Shown here: positions 8,295-16,605 of the stretch, piece after piece
How the letters are laid out: each line of letters starts with the position of its first letter
Position numbering within the stretch: the first letter of the stretch is position 1
From: Microbacterium pumilum
GTDB taxonomy: Bacteria > Actinomycetota > Actinomycetes > Actinomycetales > Microbacteriaceae
Direction: 5' to 3'
DNA: 64,000 bases
Assembly (NCBI RefSeq): GCF_039530225.1
Contig: NZ_BAAAOH010000001.1
Coordinates: forward strand, 992,001 to 1,056,000
Notes under the pieces: model-generated
Databases searched by the model: none
Told to the model about the DNA's origin: nothing
What the model saw: only the letters and a program-made list of their open reading frames with translations
Position numbers and translations under genes: made by a program

Positions 8295-8921
8295 TCAGGA
8301 GCCTCGCTGCAGCCAAGGCCGCAGCATCCGAGTCACCCAGGGCAGCACCAGATACGTCATGACCGGCGTCAGCGCGAGGGTCGCGAACAGCACCCGCAGC
8401 ACCAGAGGCAGTTCGGCGAATCCGGGGATGAAGCCGAGCAGCCACGAGGCGAGCAGGTTCGTCGGGAAGAACCCCAGCCAGATGGCGACCGCCTGCTTCC
8501 ATCGCCGAGGTGCGGCCGGGATCGGCTGCTGAATCGGACCCGTCGCCGTCGAAGCAGGAAAGGCGCCGCCGGCGTCGCGCGATTCCACGTCCGTGGCGAA
8601 CGGGGCGTCGAACCAGCCCTCGATGCCGGTCCGGCGCTCGACTCTGACCTCGTCGGCGAACGTACGTCCCGACTCGAGCCACCATTCGCGCTGCGGAGAC
8701 TGCTCCCACGCTTCGAGGGTCGGGATGTCGCGAAACCGGTAGAGCATGTACCACAGGTCGCTCGCCTCACCGGCCCGCACCCAGCCCGAGCCGAGGAACC
8801 CGGCGAACCCGGTCGCCAGGTCGGTGCCCGCCTGCATCCAGCTCGTCGCCTCGACGGTGCGAGCAGGATCGATGCGTCGCTCGATGGCCACGGTAATGGG
8901 ATGGATGTCGGGCTCTGCCAT
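8295..8921 (-). CDS. Antibiotic biosynthesis monooxygenase (ABM) domain protein with membrane tail
   Basis: Residues 1-100 form an ABM-type ferredoxin-like domain. It opens with ITVAIERRIDPARTVEATSW and has WYMLYRFRDIPTLEAWEQSP, the usual pattern of these small cofactor-free oxygenase folds. A linker follows, then two hydrophobic helices at about residues 145-195, which anchor the domain to the membrane. The ABM-plus-two-helix layout is common in bacteria and its substrate is unknown. I prefer the ATG at 8921 over a GTG at 8936, because GACAAT lies 7 bases before it (8929-8934), as in other apparently leaderless genes here. The downstream neighbour is the DUF998-like gene and the upstream neighbour a lipoprotein. 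Confidence 0.75.
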   Translation of the reverse strand: MAEPDIHPITVAIERRIDPARTVEATSWMQAGTDLATGFAGFLGSGWVRAGEASDLWYMLYRFRDIPTLEAWEQSPQREWWLESGRTFADEVRVERRTGIEGWFDAPFATDVESRDAGGAFPASTATGPIQQPIPAAPRRWKQAVAIWLGFFPTNLLASWLLGFIPGFAELPLVLRVLFATLALTPVMTYLVLPWVTRMLRPWLQRGS

Positions 8922-8959
8922 GCCATCCATTGTCACGGTGGCGCGCTGAGAGATCGGCG

Positions 8960-9868
8960 TCAGGGCAGCCGCGGCTCGAAGTGCAGTGGCACCGCGACGT
9001 CTTGCGGGTCTACGAGATCGTCGGGGTAGGTCGCGGTGGCGACGTGCGTGACGCCGTCCAGGATCAGCTGGACCCGGTAGGTGAAGGGGAAGTCGCCGAG
9101 GGACGATGCGCGCTTGGCTTCAGCATCCGGTTCGTCGAAGTAGAGCGACCCGTCTGGCCGGCACTCGCCGTTCGCGACCGCCGGGAAGGTGAGCGCCTGT
9201 CCGTTCGACGCGGTCACCGTGATCGTCGCGGAGTACTCGACGGGCGACGCGGCCAGATTGCCGATCGCGAGTTCCAGACCGTACGAGTCCGGCACGCCGT
9301 CGTGGTCGACGACAGCGGTGAGGGTCGCGGTCGGATCGGGGAGCGGCTCGTCCCGCGGTGTCATCCAGCGCAGGCTTGCGATCATGTCGCCGGCGCCCTC
9401 GCCCGAGGCGAACAGGTCGACCACGTACTCGGCCGCCGGCCCACGTGGGCGCACCGACCACCATCCCTCGCCGATTTCGGCGACCTCCGCCTCCACGCTG
9501 CGGCCGACGCACGGGTCGCCTCCCTCGACCTGCCCGACGTGCAGCCGGTCGAACTCTCGGACCGGGACGAAGACGAGCAGCTCCTCGGGCGATCCGACCG
9601 ACGGCGGGTCATCGTCGAAGCCGTCGGCACAGCCGTTGGACACGCAGTAGGTGTAGGGCTGCAGCCGCAGCTCGGTGAGGTCGTACCGAACGACGAATGG
9701 CCCGGGTTGCGCGAGACCCGCATCGTGACGGTCTCCGTGGACGATCGTCTCGGTAGGCGATGGCGCCGTGACCGGCGGAGCGACCGGCCCTGACGCGCAG
9801 CCGGCGAGAACCAGGGCTGCAGCGAGCACGGTCCATGAGCGGGCCGCGCGTCGATTCGCTCGGGTCAT
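8960..9868 (-). CDS. Secreted lipoprotein of unknown function
   Basis: The N-terminus has a positively charged start, a hydrophobic stretch and the lipobox LAGC with the modified Cys at about residue 23, so the protein is exported and lipid-anchored. The mature part (about 280 residues) is acidic and rich in Gly/Pro/Val. It contains several Cys, among them YCVSNGCADGF and GGDPCVGRSVE, which may pair. The last 150 residues look like beta-sandwich sequence (ATITVTASNGQALTF). AAGGAG lies just before the ATG. I do not recognise the family. The ABM protein gene follows 38 bases downstream of its stop on the same strand, so the two may be cotranscribed. Confidence 0.7.
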   Translation of the reverse strand: MTRANRRAARSWTVLAAALVLAGCASGPVAPPVTAPSPTETIVHGDRHDAGLAQPGPFVVRYDLTELRLQPYTYCVSNGCADGFDDDPPSVGSPEELLVFVPVREFDRLHVGQVEGGDPCVGRSVEAEVAEIGEGWWSVRPRGPAAEYVVDLFASGEGAGDMIASLRWMTPRDEPLPDPTATLTAVVDHDGVPDSYGLELAIGNLAASPVEYSATITVTASNGQALTFPAVANGECRPDGSLYFDEPDAEAKRASSLGDFPFTYRVQLILDGVTHVATATYPDDLVDPQDVAVPLHFEPRLP

Positions 9869-10190
9869 GCTGCTCCTTCGGGATGACGCTTCCTACCTTG
9901 GCAGTGTCGGGGCACCGCTCGTCGTCTCGACGCGGACCGGTGAGTTCCCAGGTCGCTCGGGTAGGCTCGGCAGGTCGGCTCGGGACACTGCGCTTGTTGC
10001 GCAGATGGGTTTGTGAGTCCCAGGGGCCGATGGTGGGAGCGATTCCGCTCTGACGACCATCCAGTGAATGGCCCCCGGCCGACAATGTCCGGGTTTGCAC
10101 CGCGCCGTATGCGCGGGAGGCGTCCCCTTTGTGTGGGATGCCGCCGAGTGCTGTTCTCGCATCGAGACAACCCAGAAAGACACGACGACC
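9869..10190 (+). promoter_or_regulatory. Long 5' region of the DEAD-box helicase gene, possible structured leader
   Basis: These 322 bases separate divergent genes and contain no convincing gene. Near 9989-10005 there is a short hairpin CTGCGC-TTGTT-GCGCAG. Around 10023-10077 a nested pairing GGGGCC/GGCCCC with GATGGT/ACCATC-like arms can form. Cold-induced DEAD-box helicases often have long structured leaders that control their expression, so such a role is plausible here. I could not place the promoter with confidence. Confidence 0.35.
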
Positions 10191-12137
10191 ATGCCCAAGA
10201 GCAGCAAACCGGCCAGCGGCCGCCCGAACTACGAGCCCCGCTACGGCGAGAAGAAGACCTCCTACCAGGACCGCAAGCACCGGCCCGCCGACGGCGCTTC
10301 GCGCGGTGCTGCACCCGCTAAGGCAGGCAGCCGCAGCGCCGGTCACCGCGGCCATCGCCCCGCGGAGCAGGATGCCTCGTCGAAGGGCCGCTGGACCGCG
10401 CAGGAGCGCGCCGGCCGCGACGAGGCGCGCGGCATCCGCACGCACGCCCAGAACGCTCGCCCCGTCCGTTCGTACGACGACCGTCCGGCGCGTTCGAACG
10501 ATCGTCCGGCGCGTTCGTATGACGACCGTCCGGCGCGGTCGAGCGATCGCCCGGCGCGTTCGTATGACGACCGTCCGGCGCGCTCGAACGACCGCCCGGC
10601 GCGTTCGTATGACGACCGTCCGGCGCGCTCGAACGACCGTCCGGCACGTTCGAGCGGCGCCCGTCCCGCGCGTTCCTTCAGCGACCGCCCTGCGCGCTCT
10701 TACGACGATCGCCCTGCACGTTCGTCGAGCGACCGTCCGGCGCGCTCGAACGACCGTCCGGTTCGTTCGTACGACGACCGCCCCCGGCGGGAGCACTCCG
10801 GCGACCGACCGAATCGCGACCAGGCGAACCGCCCGGGCCGCTCCGACTGGAATGCCCGCCCCGACCGCACCGCGGCCCAGGAGCAGCACGTCGACGTCGT
10901 CCACGAGCGCCTGCAGGCCGAGGCGATCCAGGCCGAGAACGTGTCCGAGGTGACCTTCGGTGCGCTCGGGCTGGGCGACAACATCGTCCGCACGCTCGCC
11001 GACCTCGGTGCGGCCACGCCGTTCCCGATCCAGGCGGCGACGATCCCCTCCATCCTGGAGGGGAAGGATGTGCTCGCACGTGGCCGTACCGGGTCGGGCA
11101 AGACCATCGCCTTCGGCGCCCCGCTCGTCGAGCGCGTGCTGCGCTCCCAGGCGGGTCAGCGTCGCGAGTTCGGTCGTGCGCCCAAGGCGCTGATCCTCGC
11201 TCCGACGCGTGAGCTGGCGCTGCAGATCGACCGCACGATCCAGCCGATCGCCCGCAGCGTCGGCCTCTTCACGACCCAGATCTACGGTGGCGTGCCCCAG
11301 GGTCGCCAGGTGGGTGCCCTCAAGAAGGGCGTCGACATCATCATCGGCACGCCCGGTCGCATCGAGGACCTCATCGAGCAGCGCAAGCTCGACCTGCGCG
11401 AGGTCAGCGTCGTCGTCATCGACGAGGCCGACCACATGTGCGAGCTCGGCTTCCTCGAGCCGGTGCAGCGGATCCTCCGTCACACCGGCGAGGGCAGCCA
11501 GAAGCTGCTGTTCTCGGCGACGCTCGACCGCGAGGTCGCCGCGCTCGTCGACGAATTCCTCGTCGAGCCCGCCGTCTACGAGGTCGCCGGCGAAGACCAG
11601 GAGTCGAGCACCATCGACCACCGCATCCTCGTCATCGAGCACCGCGACAAGGCCGAGATCCTCGACAGCCTCGTCGACCGCGAGGGCAAGACCCTCGTCT
11701 TCGCTCGCACGCGCGCCTACGCCGAGATGCTCGCCGAGCAGTTCGACGACGCCGGCATCCCTGCCCTCGCCCTGCACGGCGACCTCAACCAGGCCAAGCG
11801 CACGCGCAACCTCGAGAAGCTCACGAGCGGGCGCATCAACGTGCTTGTGGCGACGGATGTCGCGGCTCGCGGCATCCACGTCGACGACATCGATCTGGTC
11901 ATCCAGGCCGACGCGCCCGACGAGTACAAGACGTACCTGCACCGCTCAGGTCGCACCGGCCGCGCCGGTCGGTCGGGCACCGTCGTGACGCTCATCACCC
12001 GTCAGCGCCGCCGTCGCATGACCGAGATGCTCGACCGTGCCGAGATCGACGCGCCGTTCGACGAGGTCCGCGTCGGTGACGAGCTGATCGAAGAGCTCGC
12101 CGGTCGCGTACCGACCGCTGCGGAGATCACCGCTTGA
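10191..12137 (+). CDS. DEAD-box RNA helicase with DRPARS repeat N-terminus
   Basis: This ATP-dependent RNA helicase is probably involved in ribosome assembly and cold adaptation, like other CsdA/RhlE-type enzymes. Residues 1-225 are basic and disordered; between about 85 and 205 a short unit such as NDRPARSYDDRPARS repeats more than ten times. The helicase core then shows the Q motif region, ARGRTGSGKT (near residue 300), PTREL, TPGRIEDL, IDEADHM (near 410), FSATL, ATDVAARGI and HRSGRTGRAG. The C-terminus is short. I take ATG 10191 because the sequence begins MPKSSKPASGRPNYEPRYG, a typical opening for actinobacterial homologues; an upstream in-frame start would add a leader without a ribosome site. 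A terminator follows. Confidence 0.93.
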   Translation: MPKSSKPASGRPNYEPRYGEKKTSYQDRKHRPADGASRGAAPAKAGSRSAGHRGHRPAEQDASSKGRWTAQERAGRDEARGIRTHAQNARPVRSYDDRPARSNDRPARSYDDRPARSSDRPARSYDDRPARSNDRPARSYDDRPARSNDRPARSSGARPARSFSDRPARSYDDRPARSSSDRPARSNDRPVRSYDDRPRREHSGDRPNRDQANRPGRSDWNARPDRTAAQEQHVDVVHERLQAEAIQAENVSEVTFGALGLGDNIVRTLADLGAATPFPIQAATIPSILEGKDVLARGRTGSGKTIAFGAPLVERVLRSQAGQRREFGRAPKALILAPTRELALQIDRTIQPIARSVGLFTTQIYGGVPQGRQVGALKKGVDIIIGTPGRIEDLIEQRKLDLREVSVVVIDEADHMCELGFLEPVQRILRHTGEGSQKLLFSATLDREVAALVDEFLVEPAVYEVAGEDQESSTIDHRILVIEHRDKAEILDSLVDREGKTLVFARTRAYAEMLAEQFDDAGIPALALHGDLNQAKRTRNLEKLTSGRINVLVATDVAARGIHVDDIDLVIQADAPDEYKTYLHRSGRTGRAGRSGTVVTLITRQRRRRMTEMLDRAEIDAPFDEVRVGDELIEELAGRVPTAAEITA

Positions 12138-12155
12138 CACCGCACAATCTGATGT

Positions 12156-12196
12156 GCGCCGGCCCTCTCTCGGGGGTCGGCGCGTTTCGTCCTTTT
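12156..12196 (+). terminator. Intrinsic terminator after the DEAD-box helicase gene
   Basis: GCGCCGGCCC (12156-12165) pairs with a near-perfect inverted copy (12174-12183) around an 8-base loop. A T-rich stretch (GTTTCGTCCTTTT) follows immediately. It also faces the end of the minus-strand radical SAM gene. Confidence 0.8.
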
Positions 12197-12231
12197 GGTG
12201 GTCGCGGCCGCACGGATTCAACGCCGGTGAC

Positions 12232-13302
12232 TCAGAAGAGGCGAGCGGCCTCCTCCGCTGCTCGCCCGCGCGATGTCGTCACCACGGTCGAGCGGGCGGC
12301 CAGCCCCGACACGCCCGCGCTGCGCGGCCGATCCGCGTCGTCCTCCGCGTGGCCGTCGAGTCCGTGCACGCGCAGCAGCGGGCGCACGCGCTTCGCCAGC
12401 CATGACCGGTAGGCCTTCGGAGCCGTCGCTGCGGCTCCTGGGTACAGCCCGAGGTACGACGAGACAAGCTCGGGATGCTGCTGCTGCAGCCACAGCATGA
12501 ACCACTGCTTCGCGCCCGGCCGCAGGTGCAGCGCCCCATAGATGACTCGCGCTGCGCCGGCTGCCCTGATGCGGGTGAGGGCGTCGTCGATCGCGGGGAT
12601 GGAGTCTGTCAGGTGCGGGAGGATCGGCATGAGGAACACCGTCACCCGGAAGCCGGCCTCGGTCGCCGCGCGCACGGTGTCGAGTCGTGCCGCCGCCGAC
12701 GGCGTGCCGGGTTCCACACTGTGCTGAAGGTCGTCGTCGAACACCGCGATCGACATGGCGATCGACACGTGAACCGATTCCGCCGCATCCTGGAGCATCG
12801 GCAGATCCCGCCGCAGCAGAGTTCCCTTCGTCAGGATCGAGAACGGCGTACCCGATTCGGTGAGCGCCGCCACGATCCCCGGCATGAGGCGATAGCGGCC
12901 TTCGGCACGCTGATACGGGTCGGTGTTCGTGCCGAGCATGACGGGCTCGTTCCGCCACGATCCTCGGCGCAGCTCCTTTGCGAGCACGTCGACGACATTG
13001 ATCTTGACCACGATCTGACTGTCGAAGTCGTGACCTGAATCCAGCTCGAGGTACTCGTGCGTGCCCCGAGCAAAGCAGTATGTGCATGAATGCGTGCAGC
13101 CCCTGTAGGGGTTCACCGTCCAGTCGAACGGCATGGCGGATGCTCCGGGCACATGGTTCAACGCACTCTTGGCCATCACCTCGTGGAAGGTCACGCCCGC
13201 GAACTCGGGGGTCGTCACCGAGCGGACGAGACCGTTGAGGCGTTCCATGCCTGGCAGGGCCGCGGCATCCGCCACCCCCAGCTCTTGACCCTGCCACCGC
13301 AT
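12232..13302 (-). CDS. Rv2578c-family radical SAM protein (SplB-like)
   Basis: The iron-sulfur binding signature is C69-x3-C73-x2-C76 within RGCTHSCTYCFAR, followed by a TIM-barrel-like sequence with EPVMLGTNTDPYQ and SILTKGTLLRRDL. This matches the actinobacterial Rv2578c group, related to spore photoproduct lyase-like radical SAM proteins; the substrate has not been established. The C-terminal 60 residues (DGHAEDDADRPRSAG onward) are low-complexity. The ATG at 13302 is the only start that fits the promoter: TTGACA and a -10 like box lie upstream, with a LexA-type SOS box between them. In Mycobacterium tuberculosis the homologue is reported as LexA-controlled, which agrees. A role in DNA-damage response is therefore likely. 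Confidence 0.9.
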   Translation of the reverse strand: MRWQGQELGVADAAALPGMERLNGLVRSVTTPEFAGVTFHEVMAKSALNHVPGASAMPFDWTVNPYRGCTHSCTYCFARGTHEYLELDSGHDFDSQIVVKINVVDVLAKELRRGSWRNEPVMLGTNTDPYQRAEGRYRLMPGIVAALTESGTPFSILTKGTLLRRDLPMLQDAAESVHVSIAMSIAVFDDDLQHSVEPGTPSAAARLDTVRAATEAGFRVTVFLMPILPHLTDSIPAIDDALTRIRAAGAARVIYGALHLRPGAKQWFMLWLQQQHPELVSSYLGLYPGAAATAPKAYRSWLAKRVRPLLRVHGLDGHAEDDADRPRSAGVSGLAARSTVVTTSRGRAAEEAARLF

Positions 13303-13308
13303 GCATCC

Positions 13309-13337
13309 ATGGGAACAGATGTTCTATGATGTGTCAA
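13309..13337 (-). promoter_or_regulatory. Promoter with SOS (LexA) box for the radical SAM gene
   Basis: On the minus strand TTGACA (13332-13337), a 17-base spacer and TCCCAT (13309-13314) form a promoter, and the ATG begins 6 bases later. GAACATCTGTTC (13313-13324) fits the Gram-positive LexA consensus GAAC-N4-GTTC and overlaps the spacer and -10, where a repressor would block polymerase. Confidence 0.8.
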
Positions 13338-13408
13338 GGTGATTCACGGCAACCTAGAACGAAAGGCAGAGCGAACACCGCATCCTCGCGATCTCGGACG
13401 CTCGGGGT

Positions 13409-13414
13409 GACAAT
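13409..13414 (+). promoter_or_regulatory. -10 box, leaderless promoter of the VanY-type gene
   Basis: GACAAT is followed by 6 bases and then the GTG at 13421. No ribosome site is present. The same GACAAT box precedes the ABM gene by 7 bases. Confidence 0.45.
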
Positions 13415-13420
13415 GGGGGT

Positions 13421-14611
13421 GTGACGGTGTCCCGACCGCCCGATTCCCCCCTGTCTCGACGCGCCGCGAGAGCGCTGCGCGAAGAGGCGCGCGGTCGCGC
13501 CCGCGAGAGCGAGCTCAGCACACCTGCCGAATCACCCCCGACGACCCTGCCGTTGCCGATCATCGCCGGCGACGGCGCGCCATCCCGGCCGCAACCACTG
13601 CCCAGTCGACACGATGCGCGCGCCGCGCAGTTGCTCAGCACGGATGTCGCGCCGGCGCGCCACGCACGTGCACCGCGGGCAGCAAGAGCAGGTGTCGCCA
13701 TCGGCCTCGCGGCCGCCGCCGCGTTGCTGCTCGGATCCTCCGCCGCGGTGACCGCGCTGATCATGGAACCCTCCACCGTGACGGACGATGCCGGACGTAC
13801 GCACGCAGCGGCACGGTTCGCGCCGCCGCCGCTGCCTTCGGTCGAGGCACTGCCGGTTCCGAAGGTCGCGCAGACCCTGGCGACCGAGAACATCTGCACG
13901 CTGCCCGAGGTGGGCGACGCCCTCGCGGCAGGCGACGACGAGGGCGTGATCAGCGCCGCGGGCGGTGGCGAGGGCTTCCGCGCCGCTGTCGTCAGCGGAA
14001 ATGCGCCCTGCCTTTCGCTGGCGGATCCCGCCCGCATCTGGGTCGTCGTCAACAAGATGCGCCCCTACGAGCCTCTGCAATACCGCCCCGACGTGCTCGT
14101 CATGCCCGACAACGTGCGCAACATCGAAGAGGGCACGCTCCGGCCGGACGCGGCATCCGCTCTCACGGGGATGGCGGCAGCGGCGAGCCAGGCAGGTGCG
14201 GGTGAGATCGCGATCGAGAGCGGTTTCCGCTCGTACACGACGCAGCGCTCGTCGTACGGCAGTCAGGTGTCCGACCGCGGAGTCGCCGGCGCCGACCTGG
14301 TCAGTGCGCGACCGGGCTACAGCGAACACCAATCGGGCATCACCGCAGACATCGTCGCGTGCAATGGCGGATGCGGCACTCTCGACGATCTCGCCACGTC
14401 ACCGCAGGGCGCATGGATCGCGGCGCACGCCTGGGAGTACGGGTGGGTCGTCCGGTACGAGGACGGGCACACCGACACCACCGGATACCTGGCCGAGCCA
14501 TGGCACCTGCGCTACATCGGACCGCAGCTTGCGCAGGCCTACCACGACGGCGGATGGCACACGCTGGAGGAGTTCTTCGGGTTGCCGCCGGCCCCCGGAT
14601 ATCCGGGCTGA
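13421..14611 (+). CDS. M15 family D-alanyl-D-alanine carboxypeptidase (VanY type)
   Basis: This zinc peptidase trims the terminal D-Ala from peptidoglycan stem peptides outside the cell. About 90 arginine-rich cytosolic residues precede one membrane helix at about residues 90-115. A Pro/Val spacer follows, then the peptidase domain from about residue 200. The family signatures are SGFRSYTTQ, ARPGYSEHQSGITADI (zinc ligands His and Asp, near residue 300) and EPWHLRYIG (general base Glu and zinc His, near 358). Two Cys pairs (ENICTLPEV and NAPCLSL; VACNGGCGTL) may form disulfides. The GTG at 13421 has GACAAT 6 bases upstream and no ribosome site, so the transcript is probably leaderless. Confidence 0.9.
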   Translation: MTVSRPPDSPLSRRAARALREEARGRARESELSTPAESPPTTLPLPIIAGDGAPSRPQPLPSRHDARAAQLLSTDVAPARHARAPRAARAGVAIGLAAAAALLLGSSAAVTALIMEPSTVTDDAGRTHAAARFAPPPLPSVEALPVPKVAQTLATENICTLPEVGDALAAGDDEGVISAAGGGEGFRAAVVSGNAPCLSLADPARIWVVVNKMRPYEPLQYRPDVLVMPDNVRNIEEGTLRPDAASALTGMAAAASQAGAGEIAIESGFRSYTTQRSSYGSQVSDRGVAGADLVSARPGYSEHQSGITADIVACNGGCGTLDDLATSPQGAWIAAHAWEYGWVVRYEDGHTDTTGYLAEPWHLRYIGPQLAQAYHDGGWHTLEEFFGLPPAPGYPG

Positions 14612-14686
14612 CCGTGCCCGCAAGGCCGAGTTGAGGCATCCGACAAAGAGCGGTACGCAGTCCCACCCTCCTTAGGACCCAATCTC

Positions 14687-14724
14687 ACATACCGAGCGGT
14701 ATGTTCGCGTTGCACAGGTAGAAT
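14687..14724 (+). promoter_or_regulatory. Palindromic operator and possible -10 for the acyl-CoA dehydrogenase gene
   Basis: ACATACCG and CGGTATGT form perfect 8-bp arms around AG (14687-14704), a size and symmetry typical of TetR-family operators. TAGAAT (14719-14724) is a good -10, and the palindrome would cover the -35 position. No regulator gene is adjacent. Confidence 0.65.
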
Positions 14725-14799
14725 CGACCACGGTCGCCAACCGGATCGTCGTTGACGTATGCCGATGGGCGGGCCGCTCGAAGACGAGAGGAGGCGCAC

Positions 14800-15963
14800 A
14801 TGGAGCGCGACATCTATGACGAGGACCACGAGGCATTCCGCGATGTCGTCAAGGAGTTCATCAAGCGCTACGTGACCAACGAGGCGCGCGAGCGGTGGGA
14901 CGCAGCGGGCGAGGTCGACCGTGCCACCATGCTCGCCGCGGGCGAGTCCGGGCTCATCGGACTGTCGGTTCCCGAGGAGTTCGGCGGCGCAGGCATGCTC
15001 CAGGACTACCGCTTCCGCGCGATCATCAACGAAGAGGTCATCAATGCCGGTGCCGGCTCGCTCGCGGGAGCATTCGGCATCCAGGATGATCTCGCCGTCC
15101 CGTACCTCGTCCACATGGGCACGCAGGAGCAGAAGGAGAAGTGGCTGCCCGGCATGGCCACCGGTGAGATCCTCGGCGCCCTCGCCATGAGCGAGCCCGC
15201 TGCGGGCAGCGACCTGCGCGGCATCAAGACGACCGCAAGGCGGGTCGAAGGCGGTTACCTCGTGAACGGCGCCAAGACCTTCATCTCGAGTGGCAAGACC
15301 GCCGACGTCATCGTCACGTTCGTGAAGACCGGCGAGGGCAATCGCCCGGACGCGTTCAGCCTGCTGCTCATCGAGAACGGGATGGACGGCTTCGACCACG
15401 GCAAGAAGCTCCACAAGATGGGCTTCCAAGGTCACGACACCGCCGAACTCTCGTTCACCGACGTCTTCGTGCCCGCCGAGAACCTGATCGGCGGCGAAGA
15501 GGGCAAGGGCTTCGTTCAGCTGATCATGAACCTGCCGCTCGAGCGCCTGTCGATCGGAGTGGCGGCGGCCGCGGCCGCCGAGGCGGCGTTCAAGTGGACC
15601 CTCGCGTACACCAAGGACCGCGAGGCGTTCGGCGAGCGGATCATCGACTTCCAGAACAGCCGTTTCCGGCTGGCGGATGTCGCCACCACCGTCGACGCAC
15701 TCTGGGCGTACACCGACCGCGCGCTGCTCGCCTACCGCGACGGCAAGCTCACGCCCGAAGAGGCCGCGAAGGTCAAGTTCTGGACGACCGAGCGCGAATG
15801 GGAGGTGCTCGACACCTGCGTGCAGCTGCACGGCGGGTACGGCTACATCACCGAGTACCCGATCGCCCGCGCGTTCCTCGACGCTCGCGTCCATCGCATC
15901 TACGGCGGCACGAACGAGATCATGCGGGAGATCGTGGGAAGGCAGCTGGCCGGCAAGCGTTGA
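14800..15963 (+). CDS. Acyl-CoA dehydrogenase
   Basis: The enzyme uses FAD to oxidise acyl-CoA to enoyl-CoA. The 387-residue length and domain order (alpha, beta, alpha) are standard. Motifs include AMSEPAAGSDLRGIKTTA (substrate and flavin side), DREAFGERIIDFQ, VQLHGGYGYITEYPIAR and IYGGTNEIMREIVGR. The residue at the usual medium-chain catalytic position is Gly (IYGGT). A Glu in NLPLERLS (residue 248) stands where isovaleryl- and long-chain enzymes keep their base, so this belongs to that subgroup. The ATG at 14800 has GAGAGGAGG upstream. A palindromic operator lies in the promoter region, suggesting repression by a TetR-like regulator encoded elsewhere. Confidence 0.92.
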   Translation: MERDIYDEDHEAFRDVVKEFIKRYVTNEARERWDAAGEVDRATMLAAGESGLIGLSVPEEFGGAGMLQDYRFRAIINEEVINAGAGSLAGAFGIQDDLAVPYLVHMGTQEQKEKWLPGMATGEILGALAMSEPAAGSDLRGIKTTARRVEGGYLVNGAKTFISSGKTADVIVTFVKTGEGNRPDAFSLLLIENGMDGFDHGKKLHKMGFQGHDTAELSFTDVFVPAENLIGGEEGKGFVQLIMNLPLERLSIGVAAAAAAEAAFKWTLAYTKDREAFGERIIDFQNSRFRLADVATTVDALWAYTDRALLAYRDGKLTPEEAAKVKFWTTEREWEVLDTCVQLHGGYGYITEYPIARAFLDARVHRIYGGTNEIMREIVGRQLAGKR

Positions 15964-16026
15964 GGATGCCCTCGTTCGCTGATCACGCAGGCGCCCGCAC
16001 GCGCAATCGCGTGCCACCCTGGTCTG

Positions 16027-16590
16027 GTGCACCCGCCTGCAGTGTCCGTGATCGAGCAGATCCACGCCGTCGTCCTGGCGGCTGAGGTCCCGGGCATCCG
16101 GCTCGTAGGGGTGGATGGGCCAGGCGGGTCGGGCAAGTCGACGATCGCTCGTGAGCTTTCCGACGCGTTCGGCTGGCCGATCGTCGAGATCGACGACTTC
16201 CTGTCGTGGGTGAGTTTGGACCGTTGGTGGCCTCGGTTCGAGTCCGAAGTCATCGCTCCGCTGCTCGCCGGTCGCAGCATCCGGTATCAGGTGCGCGACT
16301 GGGCCGGGGACGAGTTCGGCGAGGGGCTCGGCGGCTGGAAGGGCCTGGCCTGGAGCCCGATCGTCATCATCGAGGGGATCGGTTCCACTCGGACGGCTGT
16401 AGCCGGCTCACTCGCGTGTCGCGTGTGGGTCGACGCGCCCCCGTCTGATCGTCTGGAGCGCGGCCTCGTTCGCGACGGCGAGTCGCATCGAGACCTCTGG
16501 GAGCGCTACATGGCGGACGAGACGCGCTTCTTCGCCGCCGACCACACTGTTGATCGCGCGGACGTGAGGATCGACACGGGCCGCCGTTGA
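16027..16590 (+). CDS. P-loop kinase, uridine-kinase-like
   Basis: The 187-residue protein has a Walker A motif GPGGSGKST at residues 31-39. It also has PIVEIDDFLSW, an aspartate-rich strand where nucleoside kinases bind substrate, and a Walker B-like IVIIEGIGS. The C-terminal DAPPSDRLERGLVRDGE resembles the lid of uridine/cytidine kinase-like proteins. It is annotated in related genomes as an AAA or uridine kinase family protein; the natural substrate is unknown. The GTG at 16027 has CACCCT six bases upstream and no ribosome site, which might indicate a leaderless start. It faces the PhzF gene, with only 15 bases between the stops. Confidence 0.75.
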   Translation: MHPPAVSVIEQIHAVVLAAEVPGIRLVGVDGPGGSGKSTIARELSDAFGWPIVEIDDFLSWVSLDRWWPRFESEVIAPLLAGRSIRYQVRDWAGDEFGEGLGGWKGLAWSPIVIIEGIGSTRTAVAGSLACRVWVDAPPSDRLERGLVRDGESHRDLWERYMADETRFFAADHTVDRADVRIDTGRR

Positions 16591-16605
16591 CCGACGGTCG
16601 CGCCG

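Noticed and set aside
10440..10800. CRISPR-like direct repeats
   Set aside because: The repeats are codon-level repeats inside a helicase gene and keep the reading frame.
9609..11942. 777-codon minus-strand frame opposite the DEAD-box helicase
   Set aside because: The product is RTRRTVV-type repeats that mirror the DRPARS codons, and it runs into the lipoprotein gene. No plausible start signal was seen.
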